From NCBI RefSeq assembly GCF_003965815.1, contig NZ_RXOE01000008.1:186001-250000 (forward strand): 64,000 nt of DNA, given 5' to 3'. The notes under the pieces are model-generated. The model saw nothing but the letters and a program-made list of their open reading frames with translations, searched no databases and was not told where the DNA came from. Both the position numbers and the translations under genes were made by a program. How positions within the stretch are numbered: position 1 is the stretch's first letter; every line of letters starts with the position of its first letter. This DNA is from Variovorax gossypii. Its GTDB lineage: Bacteria > Pseudomonadota > Gammaproteobacteria > Burkholderiales > Burkholderiaceae_C. This document shows positions 49,969 to 59,953 of the stretch, in pieces.

Positions 49969-52713
49969 TCACGCTCCGACGGAGCGAAGCGATTCGGAAG
50001 TCAGCGTGAAGTAGCGCGTGCCGATGGCGTCGGACACATGGTAGGCCGCCGCCTCGCAGCTGGCGAGCAGCTTCACGAGTTCCGGATAGTCGGCATCCGG
50101 CCCTGCGGCGCAGAGGTGCTCGAGCGTCCAGCCGGCGGGGTCGGGCAGCTCGTACGACAGCGCCGTCAGCTTGCCCGGCGCGCTGCCGGCCAGCCGCGCG
50201 ATGCGCCCGCGCAGGGTCTGCGTGACCCATGCCAGCGAGCGCGGGTTCTCGGCGTCGAGCACCAGCAGGTCGACCATGGTGGCGACGTCGCGGCGCTGCT
50301 GGTAGCGGGCGTGGAAGGTGATGGTGCTGTCGAAGAGCGCCACCATGGCCTCGAAGCCGCTCACCTCGTGCACCGCGCCGTTGTCGAAGCCGGCCTCCAG
50401 CGCGTTCGCCAGGAAGCCCAGCCGCTCGATGTGGCGGCCGATGGAAAGCAGCCGCCAGGCATCGTCGCGCGTCATGCGGTCGGTCTGTGCGCCGGTCATG
50501 GCGGCGAGCGCGGTGCTGGCGGATTCGAGTGCGCGCAGAGCGGCGCTGGCGGCGAAGCTGCCTTCGTCGGCCTGCTCGGCGGCACGGCGCAGGAAGTCGG
50601 CCTCGGTGCGCACGATCTGGTTCCAGTTGTCCTGCGACAGGCGCTCGCGCACCGCCGCCGCGGCCTGCCGGATGCAGCGCAGGCTGAAGCCGACGCTGCC
50701 GCCTCGCGTCACGTCGCCCAGCTCGGCGATCAGCGCGCGCTCGAACACGCGGCGCGACTGCGGCGCGCTCGGCACGCCCGACGGCACCAGCGCATTGCGC
50801 AGCGCCATGTGGTGCAGCCATTCGAGCAGCGGGCGCGAGGACTGGTCCTCGCTGCCCAGCAGGCTGAGCGTGAGGCGGGCGAGCCGCACGGCGTTCTCGG
50901 CGCGCTCGGTGTAGCGGCCGAGCCAGAACATGTTCTCCGCCGCGCGACTGGTGACCGGCGCGCGGTGCCGCGCGAGCGAGGCCGGCGTGCTGTGCGGCTG
51001 CAGCAGCGTGGTCCGGTCGACCTCGCCGTGCGTCTGCACCCACACGTCGGCGCTGCTGCCGCCGCGCTGCATCGAGGCGAACTGCGCATCGGGCTCGGTG
51101 AGCCGCGCCAGCCCGCCGGGCAGCACGCGCCACGACCGCGCGCCGTCGCTCACCGCGAAGACGCGCAGCATCACCGCGCGCGGCGCGATGTGGCCCGGGC
51201 CCATGTCGTTGGCCCAGGTGGGCATCTGCGACAGCGGCAGGTAGCCCTGCACGGTGTGGACGTCGCCCTCGCGCACGATGCGGCCGGCCCATTCGTCGAG
51301 CTCGCGCCGGCCGAGCTGGCTGCCGAGCACCGCGTCGAAGCTGGCGCGGCCGTCGAAGCCGGGGTAGGTGGGCTTGATGGCGCAGTCGCCCAGCTGCGGC
51401 AGCACCGATTCGAGCGCGGCGCGCTCGCCGCACCACCAGGTGGGCAGGGCGGGCAGCATGAGCTTCTCGTCGATCAGCCGGCGCGCCAGACCCGGCAGGA
51501 AGCCCAGCAGCGCGGGCGATTCGAGAAACGCCGAGCCCGGCATGTTGGCCACCAGCACGTTGCCCGCGCGGATCGCCTGCAGCAGGCCCGGCACGCCGAG
51601 CGTGGAATCGGGGCGCAGCTCCAGCGGGTCGAGGAACTGGTCGTCCAGCCGCTTGATGAGGCCGTGCACCGGGCGCAGGCCCTGCAGCGTCTTGAGGTAG
51701 AGCCGCTGGTCGCGCACCGTGAGGTCGCTGCCCTCGACCAGCGTGATGCCCAGGTAGCGCGCTAGGTAGGCGTGCTCGAAGTAGGTCTCGTTGTACGGGC
51801 CGGGCGTGAGCAGCGCGATGTGCGGCGGCACGCCGGCCGGGCACATGCGCTGCAGGCCTTCCATCATGGCGCTGTAGGTGGCGGCCAGGCGCTGCACGTG
51901 CAGCGCCTCGAAGGCCTGCGGAAACTGCCGGGTGATCGCGAGGCGGTTCTCCAGCAGGTAGCCCAGGCCCGAGGGCGCCTGGGTGCGCTGCGAGACCACC
52001 CACCAGTTGCCGTCGGGGCCGCGCGCGAGGTCGAAAGCGGCGATGTGCAGCCAGGTGTCGCCCGGCGGCTTCACGCCGTGCAGCGCGCGCAGGTAGCCGG
52101 GGTGGCCGCGTACCAGCGCCGGGGGAATGAGCCCTTCGGCCAGCAGCTGCTGCGGGCCGTAGGCGTCGGCCATCACGCGGTCGAGCACGCGCACGCGCTG
52201 CAGCACGCCGGCCTCGATCTGGCTCCAGCTCTCGGGCGAGACGATCAGCGGGAACAGGTCGAGCGACCATGGCCGCTGCGGGCCGTTGGCGTCGGCATAC
52301 ACGTTGTAGGTGACGCCGTTGTCGCGGATCTGCCGCTCCAGGCTGGCCGCGCGCCGAGGCAGGTCGTTGAAGCCGCCCGGGCCGAGCTGTTCGAAAAAGG
52401 CGTTCCAGGCGGGGGTGAGGGGCGGCTGCTCGCTTGCCGGGGCCTGCGTCTGTGTCTGGGATTGCGACTGGGACTGAGACTGCGATTGGCCGGCTGCCAC
52501 CGGCCGCTCGGCCGCGGCATCGTAGAGCTGCGGGGCGGCTGGGGCGGGGGGCGTCGCGGGCCCGGGCGCCGGCCGGACGGGCGCCACCGGAGTGGCCTGG
52601 CCGCGCAGTTCGTCGTAGTGGCCGGGCAGGGCGGGCGGGGCGAGCGCCGACGCCAGGGCCGCCGGAAACTCCAGTGCCTGGGCGTCGAACAGGGATTCGT
52701 TCAAAGGTTCCAC
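49969..52713 (-). CDS. Circularly permuted ATP-grasp (type 2) :: alpha-E domain fusion protein
   Basis: A 914-residue fusion. The ATP-grasp part covers about residues 100-560 (LFPLIVSPESWSQIEAGVLQ, PFVTLLTPGPYN-like segment ALLTPGPYNETYFEHAYLAR, PGSAFLESPALLGFLPGL). The alpha-E part begins near residue 593 (MFWLGRYTERAENAVRLARL) and runs to the end. In other genomes the two are separate genes, as they are at 60001 and 61511. The predicted role is ATP-dependent amide/peptide bond formation. The N-terminal linker holds QSQSQSQSQSQTQTQ at residues 76-90. The start codon is GTG; GACAAT lies nine bases upstream. Confidence 0.9.
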   Translation of the reverse strand: MEPLNESLFDAQALEFPAALASALAPPALPGHYDELRGQATPVAPVRPAPGPATPPAPAAPQLYDAAAERPVAAGQSQSQSQSQSQTQTQAPASEQPPLTPAWNAFFEQLGPGGFNDLPRRAASLERQIRDNGVTYNVYADANGPQRPWSLDLFPLIVSPESWSQIEAGVLQRVRVLDRVMADAYGPQQLLAEGLIPPALVRGHPGYLRALHGVKPPGDTWLHIAAFDLARGPDGNWWVVSQRTQAPSGLGYLLENRLAITRQFPQAFEALHVQRLAATYSAMMEGLQRMCPAGVPPHIALLTPGPYNETYFEHAYLARYLGITLVEGSDLTVRDQRLYLKTLQGLRPVHGLIKRLDDQFLDPLELRPDSTLGVPGLLQAIRAGNVLVANMPGSAFLESPALLGFLPGLARRLIDEKLMLPALPTWWCGERAALESVLPQLGDCAIKPTYPGFDGRASFDAVLGSQLGRRELDEWAGRIVREGDVHTVQGYLPLSQMPTWANDMGPGHIAPRAVMLRVFAVSDGARSWRVLPGGLARLTEPDAQFASMQRGGSSADVWVQTHGEVDRTTLLQPHSTPASLARHRAPVTSRAAENMFWLGRYTERAENAVRLARLTLSLLGSEDQSSRPLLEWLHHMALRNALVPSGVPSAPQSRRVFERALIAELGDVTRGGSVGFSLRCIRQAAAAVRERLSQDNWNQIVRTEADFLRRAAEQADEGSFAASAALRALESASTALAAMTGAQTDRMTRDDAWRLLSIGRHIERLGFLANALEAGFDNGAVHEVSGFEAMVALFDSTITFHARYQQRRDVATMVDLLVLDAENPRSLAWVTQTLRGRIARLAGSAPGKLTALSYELPDPAGWTLEHLCAAGPDADYPELVKLLASCEAAAYHVSDAIGTRYFTLTSESLRSVGA

Positions 52714-52777
52714 AGGGGATGGATTGTCACACTGCCGTCACGGGGTGGCCGTTCGGGCAGTGTGCTGAATGTCCCCT

Positions 52778-55700
52778 TCAGCGCCGCAGATCGAGCGTGA
52801 ACGGGAATTCGCGGCTGCCCGGCAGCTCGATGGTCGCGGGAGGCGTGCGCAGCAGCCCGGGCGTGTGGCCGGTGCGGGTGAAGCGCGAATGGCGGCGGCT
52901 CTCGGCCTCGTAGGCGTTGACCGGGAAGGTCTCGTAGTTGCGCCCGCCCGGGTGGGCGACGAAGTACTGGCAGCCGCCCAGCGAACGCTTCATCCAGGTG
53001 TCGACCAGGTCGAAGGTCAGCGGCGCATGGGCCTTGATGCTGGGGTGCAGCGACGAGGGCGGGTTCCAGGCCTTGTAGCGCACGCCGGCCACGAACTCGC
53101 CGGCCACGCCCGTGGGCTGCAGCGGCAGCACCTTGCCGTTGACGGTGACGACGTGGCGGCTCTCGTTCAGGCCGGTCACGCGCACCTCGATGCGCTCCAG
53201 CGACGAATCGACGTAGCGCACCGTGCCGCCGGCCGCGCCTTCCTCGCCCATCACGTGCCAGGGCTCCAGCGCGTTGCGCAGCGAGAACTCCACGCCCATG
53301 GCCTGCATCTGGCCCACCAGCGGGAAGCGGAACTCGAAGTGCGGCGCGAACCAGTCGGGGTCGAAGGCGAAGCCGGCCTGGCGCATCTCGCTGATGACGT
53401 CGTCGAAGTCCATCTTCACGAAAGTCGGCAGCAGGAAGCGGTCGTGCAGCTCGGTGCCCCAGCGGGTGACGGGAGCCTTGTAGGGCTCATTCCAGAAGCG
53501 GGCCACCAGCGCGCGGATGAGCAGCTGCTGCGCGACGCTCATGCGCGCATGCGGTGGCATCTCGAAGGCGCGCAGCTCGAGCAGGCCGAGGCGGCCGGTG
53601 CTGGAGTCGGGCGAGTAGAGCTTGTCGATGCAGAACTCGCTGCGGTGCGTGTTGCCCGACACGTCGATCAGGATGTTGCGCAGCGTGCGGTCGACCAGCC
53701 ACGCCGGCATGTTCTGGCCGTAGATCTCGCGGTTCTTCGCGATTTCCTTCAGCGCGATTTCCAGCTCGTAGACCTGGTCGTTGCGCGCCTCGTCCACGCG
53801 CGGCGCCTGGCTCGTCGGGCCGATGAACATGCCCGAGAACAGGTAGCTCAGCGACGGATGGTTGTGCCAGTACAGCAGCAGGCTGGCCAGCAGCTCCGGC
53901 CGGCGCAGGAAGGGGCTGTCGGCGGGCGTTGCGCCGCCCAGCACGAAGTGGTTGCCGCCGCCGGTGCCGGTGTGGCGGCCGTCGGTCATGAACTTCTCGG
54001 CCGACAGGCGGGTTTCGAAGGCGGCGTTGTAGAGGAACTCGGTGTGGTCGACCAGTTCCTTCCAGTTGTGCGCCGGATGGATGTTGACCTCGATCACGCC
54101 CGGGTCGGGCGTGACCTGCAGCATCTTCAGGCGAGGGTCGCGCGGCGGCGGATAGCCTTCCATCACGATGCGCACGCCCAGGTCGCGCGCGGTGGCTTCC
54201 ACGGCGGCCACGAGGTCGAGATAGTCTTCCAGTCGGGCCAGCGGCGGCATGAAGACGTAGAGCACGCCCGACGCATCGCCCTTCTTCTCGGCGGCGGGGC
54301 CGTTGGCGCGGCGCGGGTCGCGCACTTCGACGCACAGCGCGGTGCGCGTGATCCAGTGGGCCGATTCGCCGCGGCGGGGCTGGCGGGCCGAGAGGGAGTC
54401 GGCGGCGTCGTTGTCGTCCGCGCCGTCGCCTTCACCGTCGCTCGCGGCGCCCGGCGTCTGCATGCGCAATGCAGAGGGCACGACGGGCGGCGTGCCGAAG
54501 GCGTAGGGCACGGCGCCGAGGTCTGCGCCCGCGCTGCCAATTTCACCCGTGCCCACGGCGTAGCGCGCACGGTAGTCGGCAGAGCTCGGCAGAGCGCCGC
54601 GCGGCGCGGTGGGGTCGCGTTCGATCAGGTAGGGGTAGTCGCCCTTGCTGGCCCACGGCTGCGAGTCGAGCGGCAGGCGGTAGCCCATGGGCGAGTCGCC
54701 CGGAATGAGATAGAGCCTGTCGTCGCGCAGGAACCAGGGGCCGGTCTTCCAGGCCGGGCCCGCGAGCGCGGGAGCATCACCGTTCGCGTTGCCGGGCTCG
54801 ATGGGCAGCATGTAGCCGATCACCGCGTCGAGCTTCTGCGTGAACACGCGGCGCAGGCGCACGCGTTCGAGTTCGTCGTCGAGCTTCGAGTCGAAGGGGT
54901 CGACGTTGACGGGAAGGCGGCGTTCGCGCCAGAGGTAGTAGTAGATGTCCTCGTAGCCCGGCTGGATGTAGCGCTCGGTCAGCCCCAGCTTCTGCGCGAG
55001 CAGGTTGGTGAAGCGGCGTGCGTCCTCGCTCGTGTAGTGCGTGGGAAAGCGCTCGTCGGCGAAGAGGGCAGGGTCGTGCCACAGCTGCTGGCCGTCGGCG
55101 CGCCAGAAGATCGAGAGTGCCCAGCGCGGCAGCTGCTCGCCCGGATACCACTTGCCCTGGCCGAAATGCAGGAAGCCGCCCTGGCCGTATTCGGCGCGCA
55201 GCTTGTGCACGAGCTCGGTGGCGTAGCCGCGCTTGGTGGGGCCGAGCGCGTCGGTGTTCCACTCGGGCGCGTCGCGGTCGGTGGTGGCCACGTAGGTGGG
55301 CTCGCCGCCCATGGTCAGGCGCACGTCGCCGGCCTTCAGGCGCGCATCGACCGCGTCGCCCAGGGCCAGCACCTCGGCCCACTGGTCTTCGGTGTAGGGC
55401 TTGGTGACGCGTGGCGATTCGTAGATGCGCGTGACCTTCATCTCGTGGCCGAACTCGACCTCGGATTCGTCGACCCCGCCCTCGATGGGCGCGGCGCTCG
55501 AAGGCGTGGGCGTACAGGCCAGCGGGATGTGGCCTTCACCGGCCAGCAGGCCCGATGTGGCGTCGAGGCCGATCCATCCGGCGCCGGGCAGGAACACCTC
55601 GCACCAGGCGTGCAGGTCGGTGAAGTCGACGGTGGTGCCGCTCGGGCCGTCGAGCGCCTTCACGTCGGGCGTGAGCTGGATCAGGTAGCCCGAGACGAAG

Positions 55701-56296
55701 CGCGCGGCCAGTCCGCAGTGGCGCAGCAGCTGCACCAGCAGCCAGCCCGAGTCGCGGCAGGAGCCGCTGCCGTTGGTGAGCGTTTCTTCCGGCGTCTGCA
55801 CGCCGGGCTCCATGCGGATGAGATAGTTGACGTCCTTCTGGACCTGCTGGTTGATGCCGACCAGGAAGTCGATGGTGCGCTGCTCCTTGCGGTCGATCTT
55901 GTCGAGGTAGGCCTGCAGCAGCGGCGTGACCGGGTCGGCCACGAGGTAGGGCGCGAGCTCCTCGGCCTGCGAGGGCTTGTACTTGAAGGGGAAGTTCTCG
56001 GCCTGCGGCTCGAGGAAGAAGTCGAAGGGGTTGTAGACCGCCATCTCGACCACGAGGTCGACAGTGACCTTGAACTCGCGCGTCTTCTCGGGAAACACGA
56101 GCCGCGCCTGGTAGTTGGCGAACGGGTCTTGCATCCAGTTGACGAAGTGCTCGGCCGGCTCGACGCGCAGCGAATACGAGATGACGTTGCTGCGGCAATG
56201 CGGCGCGGGCCGCAAGCGCACGACCTGCGGGCCCAGCTGCACCAGGCGGTCGTACTTGTAGTGGGTGACGTGGTGGAGAGCGGCGTGAATGGACAT
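52778..56296 (-). CDS. Transglutaminase-like protein fused to DUF2126
   Basis: A 1172-residue protein. An N-terminal transglutaminase-like domain shows Cys180 (LTNGSGSCRDSGWLLVQLLR), His229 (FTDLHAWCEVFLP) and Asp245 (WIGLDATSGLLAG). The remaining ~850 residues are DUF2126, a family found with ATP-grasp amidoligases and predicted to act on peptides; a mid-protein acidic linker (ASDGEGDGADDNDAADS) separates parts. It lies 64 bases upstream of the ATP-grasp fusion and is divergent from comEC. The start ATG is at 56296. Confidence 0.9.
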   Translation of the reverse strand: MSIHAALHHVTHYKYDRLVQLGPQVVRLRPAPHCRSNVISYSLRVEPAEHFVNWMQDPFANYQARLVFPEKTREFKVTVDLVVEMAVYNPFDFFLEPQAENFPFKYKPSQAEELAPYLVADPVTPLLQAYLDKIDRKEQRTIDFLVGINQQVQKDVNYLIRMEPGVQTPEETLTNGSGSCRDSGWLLVQLLRHCGLAARFVSGYLIQLTPDVKALDGPSGTTVDFTDLHAWCEVFLPGAGWIGLDATSGLLAGEGHIPLACTPTPSSAAPIEGGVDESEVEFGHEMKVTRIYESPRVTKPYTEDQWAEVLALGDAVDARLKAGDVRLTMGGEPTYVATTDRDAPEWNTDALGPTKRGYATELVHKLRAEYGQGGFLHFGQGKWYPGEQLPRWALSIFWRADGQQLWHDPALFADERFPTHYTSEDARRFTNLLAQKLGLTERYIQPGYEDIYYYLWRERRLPVNVDPFDSKLDDELERVRLRRVFTQKLDAVIGYMLPIEPGNANGDAPALAGPAWKTGPWFLRDDRLYLIPGDSPMGYRLPLDSQPWASKGDYPYLIERDPTAPRGALPSSADYRARYAVGTGEIGSAGADLGAVPYAFGTPPVVPSALRMQTPGAASDGEGDGADDNDAADSLSARQPRRGESAHWITRTALCVEVRDPRRANGPAAEKKGDASGVLYVFMPPLARLEDYLDLVAAVEATARDLGVRIVMEGYPPPRDPRLKMLQVTPDPGVIEVNIHPAHNWKELVDHTEFLYNAAFETRLSAEKFMTDGRHTGTGGGNHFVLGGATPADSPFLRRPELLASLLLYWHNHPSLSYLFSGMFIGPTSQAPRVDEARNDQVYELEIALKEIAKNREIYGQNMPAWLVDRTLRNILIDVSGNTHRSEFCIDKLYSPDSSTGRLGLLELRAFEMPPHARMSVAQQLLIRALVARFWNEPYKAPVTRWGTELHDRFLLPTFVKMDFDDVISEMRQAGFAFDPDWFAPHFEFRFPLVGQMQAMGVEFSLRNALEPWHVMGEEGAAGGTVRYVDSSLERIEVRVTGLNESRHVVTVNGKVLPLQPTGVAGEFVAGVRYKAWNPPSSLHPSIKAHAPLTFDLVDTWMKRSLGGCQYFVAHPGGRNYETFPVNAYEAESRRHSRFTRTGHTPGLLRTPPATIELPGSREFPFTLDLRR

Positions 56297-56437
56297 GCGT
56301 TTTTGTGTGCAGAGCTGGCAGATTGCATCGAGAAGATGTCTCTGGTGAGACGCATACTAGCCCAGATGCTTAGCAATTAACGCGCCACTGAGCGTGAGTC
56401 TGGGGAGGGTTTGCATCATGGTTTCGGGAGTCGTCCG

Positions 56438-58894
56438 ATGACGCCGTCGCGTGCGTCCGGCAGTGCCGTGGGCGGGGCTCGCGCGTTCGCCGCGCTGGGT
56501 GGTTCGCTCGTCGGGGCGGCCTTGCAGTTGCAGCAGGAAGCGCTCTGGCCGGCATGGATCTACATGGGCTTGTCGGGCCTCGGCGTCGCCGCTGCATGGT
56601 GGCGGCGCATGCCGGGCAGGGCGCTCGTGATCGTCGCCTTCGCATGTGGCGCAATGGCCGGCGCGGGGCTCGCTGGATGGCGCGCGACGGCCTACCTGGG
56701 CGGCGCGCTCGACCCGTCGCTCGAAGGGCGCGACCTCCGGCTCACGGGCGTCGTGTCGGAGATGCCCCAGCGCAGCGAAGCCGGAACGCGGTTTCGTCTC
56801 GATGTCGAGTCCGCGCGCTGGGCCGACCCGGAAATCGCCGGACTACCTGCCGTACCCGATCGCATCGCCCTCGGCTGGTACGCCGACGGCTCCAGCCTGT
56901 GGAGCCGGGCTTCCGGGAGCCCGATGCCGTCGTCGGATACCAACCGCTTTCCGCACGCCGGCGAGCGATGGCAGCTCACAGTGCGCCTGAGAGCACCCCA
57001 CGGCAACCGCAACCCCCACGGTTTCGACAGCGAACTCTGGATGTGGGAGCAAGGCCTCCACGCCAGCGGCCATGTACGAACAGGCGCGCGCGACGCCGAT
57101 CCCGTGCTGCTGGAAAACACCTGGTGGCATCCCGTCGAGAGAGCTCGCGAGGCGGTGCGCGATGCCGTCTTCGAGCGCGTGCCGGACCGCGCCAGGGCCG
57201 GCGTGATCGCGGCCCTGGTCACCGGCGACCAGGGCGCCATCGACCGTGCGGGCTGGGACGTGTTCCGCGCCACGGGCGTGGCGCACCTGATGTCGATCTC
57301 CGGCCTCCACGTCACGATGTTCGCCTGGCTGGCGGCCCATGCCGTGGGCCTGCTCTGGCGGCGGGGCACGCGGCTGATGCTGTGCCTGCCCGCGCAGCAG
57401 GCCGCGCTGGTCGGCGGCGTGCTGCTGGCCACGCTCTATGCGCTTTTCAGTGGCTGGGGCGTGCCCGCGCAGCGCACGGTCTGGATGCTTGCGACGGTCG
57501 GGCTGCTGCGCCTCACGGGCCGGCGCTGGCCGTGGCCGAACGTGTGGCTGCTGACGGCCGCCGTGGTGGTCGCGCTCGACCCGTGGGCCCTGATGCAGGC
57601 CGGCTTCTGGCTGAGCTTCGTGGCAGTGGGCGTGCTCTTCGCCACGGATGGGCCGTCGGACGGGCAGAAGGCCGGCGCGGCCCTGCGCATGCTCCGGTTC
57701 TTCCGCGAGCAATGGACCATCACGCTGGCGATCACGCCCTTGAGCCTGCTGCTGTTCCAACAGGTGTCGCTGGTCGGGCTGCTGGCCAATGCCGTGGCGA
57801 TTCCGTGGGTCACGCTCGTCATCACGCCGCTTGCCATGCTCGGCGTGTTCGTTCCCACGCTGTGGGATCTCGCGGCCTGGGCCGTGCATGTGCTGGCGCT
57901 CCTGCTGCAATGGCTGGCCGGCCTGCCTCATGCCACGCTGTCTATGGCGGCGCCTCCGCTGTGGATGGCCGCCTGCGGCGTGGGCGGTGGCGCGCTGCTG
58001 GCGATGCGGCTGCCATGGTCGCTGCGCAGCCTCGGCGTTCCTCTGCTCCTGCCGGTGCTGCTTTGGCAGGCGCCCCGGCCCGCGGTGGGCGAGTTCGAGC
58101 TGCTCGCAGCCGACGTGGGCCAGGGCAACGCGGTGCTGGTGCGCACCGCCACGCACAGCCTGCTCTACGACGCCGGTCCGCGCTACAGCCTGGAGAGCGA
58201 CGCGGGCCATCGCGTGCTCGTGCCGCTGCTGCGGGCCTACGGCGAGCGCCTCGACACGCTGGTGGTGAGCCATCGCGATGCCGATCACATCGGCGGCGCG
58301 CCCGCAGTGCTCGCGATGCAGCCGGGCGCCGCGCTGCTGAGCTCCATCGAGGCCGCGCACCCGCTGCAGGCGGTGCGCCCGGCACGGCGCTGCGAGGCCG
58401 GGCAGGCGTGGACCTGGGACGGCGTGCGCTTCGAGGTGTTGCATCCGTTCGAGAGCGACTACAGGAGCTTCACCAAACCCAATGCCGTGTCGTGCGTGCT
58501 GCGCATCGACAACGGGCGCGCATCGGCGCTGCTGGCCGGTGACATCGAGCGGCTGCAGGAAACCGCGCTTGTCATGCGCACGCCGCAACTGCTGCGCGCC
58601 GACGTGCTGCTGGCGCCGCACCATGGCAGCAGGACTTCGTCGGGCGAAGCGTTTCTCGGCGCGGTCCAGCCTCGCATCGCGCTCGTGCAGGCGGGGTACC
58701 GCAACCGCTTCGGCCATCCGGCGCCGGAGGTGGTCGCGCGCTACCTGGACCGGGGCGTGCAGCTGGTCGAGAACACCCGCTGCGGCGCCGCGCATTGGAG
58801 CAGCGCCCGTCCCGCCGAGGTGGCCTGCGAGCGCGAGCGCCGCGCCCGGTATTGGCAGCATCGCTTGTCTCCGTCGGAGCCGCCGGATTCTTGA
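56438..58894 (+). CDS. comEC: Competence protein ComEC/Rec2, DNA uptake channel
   Basis: An 818-residue inner-membrane protein. The N-terminal part holds hydrophobic helices and the DUF4131-like region; the competence domain reads MSISGLHVTMFAWLAAHAVG near residue 285; several helices follow. The C-terminal MBL-type domain has VVSHRDADHIGGAPAVLAMQ and LLAGDIERLQE. It moves single-stranded DNA into the cytoplasm during natural transformation. I chose the ATG at 56438; a TTG nine codons earlier is also open. Length fits the family. Confidence 0.93.
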   Translation: MTPSRASGSAVGGARAFAALGGSLVGAALQLQQEALWPAWIYMGLSGLGVAAAWWRRMPGRALVIVAFACGAMAGAGLAGWRATAYLGGALDPSLEGRDLRLTGVVSEMPQRSEAGTRFRLDVESARWADPEIAGLPAVPDRIALGWYADGSSLWSRASGSPMPSSDTNRFPHAGERWQLTVRLRAPHGNRNPHGFDSELWMWEQGLHASGHVRTGARDADPVLLENTWWHPVERAREAVRDAVFERVPDRARAGVIAALVTGDQGAIDRAGWDVFRATGVAHLMSISGLHVTMFAWLAAHAVGLLWRRGTRLMLCLPAQQAALVGGVLLATLYALFSGWGVPAQRTVWMLATVGLLRLTGRRWPWPNVWLLTAAVVVALDPWALMQAGFWLSFVAVGVLFATDGPSDGQKAGAALRMLRFFREQWTITLAITPLSLLLFQQVSLVGLLANAVAIPWVTLVITPLAMLGVFVPTLWDLAAWAVHVLALLLQWLAGLPHATLSMAAPPLWMAACGVGGGALLAMRLPWSLRSLGVPLLLPVLLWQAPRPAVGEFELLAADVGQGNAVLVRTATHSLLYDAGPRYSLESDAGHRVLVPLLRAYGERLDTLVVSHRDADHIGGAPAVLAMQPGAALLSSIEAAHPLQAVRPARRCEAGQAWTWDGVRFEVLHPFESDYRSFTKPNAVSCVLRIDNGRASALLAGDIERLQETALVMRTPQLLRADVLLAPHHGSRTSSGEAFLGAVQPRIALVQAGYRNRFGHPAPEVVARYLDRGVQLVENTRCGAAHWSSARPAEVACERERRARYWQHRLSPSEPPDS

Positions 58895-59003
58895 AATCGT
58901 GAACTAATTGTCAAAAGTAGCTTGAAAGTACTCTTTTTATGAATCCACGCGGGGGCCTTCCGCGTTGTATCGTTTGGCTACAACTCGACAACCAGGGGGC
59001 AAC

Positions 59004-59057
59004 ATGTACAACCGTCCACGCTTCAGGTGGGGCATGACTGCGGGGTGCGTTTCATGA
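59004..59057 (+). CDS. 17-residue upstream peptide (MYNRPRFRWGMTAGCVS), translationally coupled
   Basis: ATG at 59004 is preceded by AGGGGG five bases away, a strong ribosome site. The frame has 17 codons, and its stop TGA overlaps the ATG of the hydratase gene (ATGA). No other ribosome-binding site serves the hydratase start, so the small frame may control its translation. It could also be only a way to deliver ribosomes; no function is known. Confidence 0.4.
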   Translation: MYNRPRFRWGMTAGCVS

Positions 59058-59902
59058 CGACAGCGGTTCCGGCCATCACCAGCGTGAGCGCCGCGCCTGC
59101 GCCGGGCGCGCGGCTCAAGATGCACCGCGAAGGTCCGGTGCTCGTGCTCACGCTGAGCAATCCGACTGCGCGCAATGCGATCAATCCGTCGGTCTATCGT
59201 GCAGCCGCCAAGGCGATGCGGGCCACCTCGGGCTTTCGCACGGTGCGCGCAATCGTCCTGTGCGGCGAGGGCGAACACTTCAGCGGCGGCGGCGACCTCC
59301 GCCGCCTTGCGCGGCAACGCAAGCTGCCGGCCTCCGAGCAGCACGGCCACATCGGCGCGCTGCACGAATGGATCATGGCGATACAGGAGGCGCCCCAGCC
59401 CGTCATCGCGGCGGTGGAGGGCGCGGCGATGGGCGGCGGCTTCTCGCTGTGCCTGGCCTGCGACCTGATCGTGGCGGCCGAGGACGCGAAGTTCGCAATG
59501 TCGTACGTCAACGTCGGCCTGTCGCCCGACGGCGGCGGCACCGATTCGCTCGTGCGCGCGCTGCCGCCGCAGGCCGCGCTCGAGATGCTGCTCGACGGCA
59601 CGCCCTGCACCGCCGGGCGGCTGCACGAGCTGGGCGTGGTCAACAAGGTCGTGCCGCACGGGGAAGCCTGCACCACGGCTCTCGCCTGGGCGCAGCAACT
59701 CGCGCGCGGCCCGTTCGAGGTGCAGGCGCGCATCAAGCAGCTGGTGTATTCGGCGCGCGGACGCAGCCGGCGCGAGCAGCTCGAGGCCGAGCGCGAGTCC
59801 TTCCTGGCCAGCCTCTACGGCGACGAGAGCGGGGAGCGCATCAAGGAATTTCTGTCGCCCCGCAAGAAGCAGGAAACGAGCGAGGAGGGCCCCGCGACCT
59901 GA
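59054..59902 (+). CDS. Enoyl-CoA hydratase/isomerase-family protein
   Basis: A 282-residue crotonase-fold enzyme. The oxyanion-hole segments are GEGEHFSGGGDLRRLARQ and AAMGGGFSLCLACDLIVAAE; the region VNVGLSPDGGGTDSLVRALP replaces the usual second glutamate with an aspartate-containing loop, as in isomerase-type members. The reaction (hydratase, isomerase or ring hydrolase) is not settled by sequence. The start at 59054 overlaps the small upstream peptide; the next gene is 98 bases downstream. Confidence 0.88.
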   Translation: MTTAVPAITSVSAAPAPGARLKMHREGPVLVLTLSNPTARNAINPSVYRAAAKAMRATSGFRTVRAIVLCGEGEHFSGGGDLRRLARQRKLPASEQHGHIGALHEWIMAIQEAPQPVIAAVEGAAMGGGFSLCLACDLIVAAEDAKFAMSYVNVGLSPDGGGTDSLVRALPPQAALEMLLDGTPCTAGRLHELGVVNKVVPHGEACTTALAWAQQLARGPFEVQARIKQLVYSARGRSRREQLEAERESFLASLYGDESGERIKEFLSPRKKQETSEEGPAT

Positions 59903-59953
59903 GCGCGGAAAGATCATCCGACCCGTCTCCGGCCTTGGCATCAGGGGTTCTAC

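Noticed and set aside
52769..56380. A 1203-residue plus-strand frame opposite the transglutaminase-DUF2126 gene
   Set aside because: It mirrors the codon bias of the real minus-strand gene, contains no family motif and is rich in Val/Arg/His/Gln as such shadows are. The minus-strand product has an intact catalytic triad.
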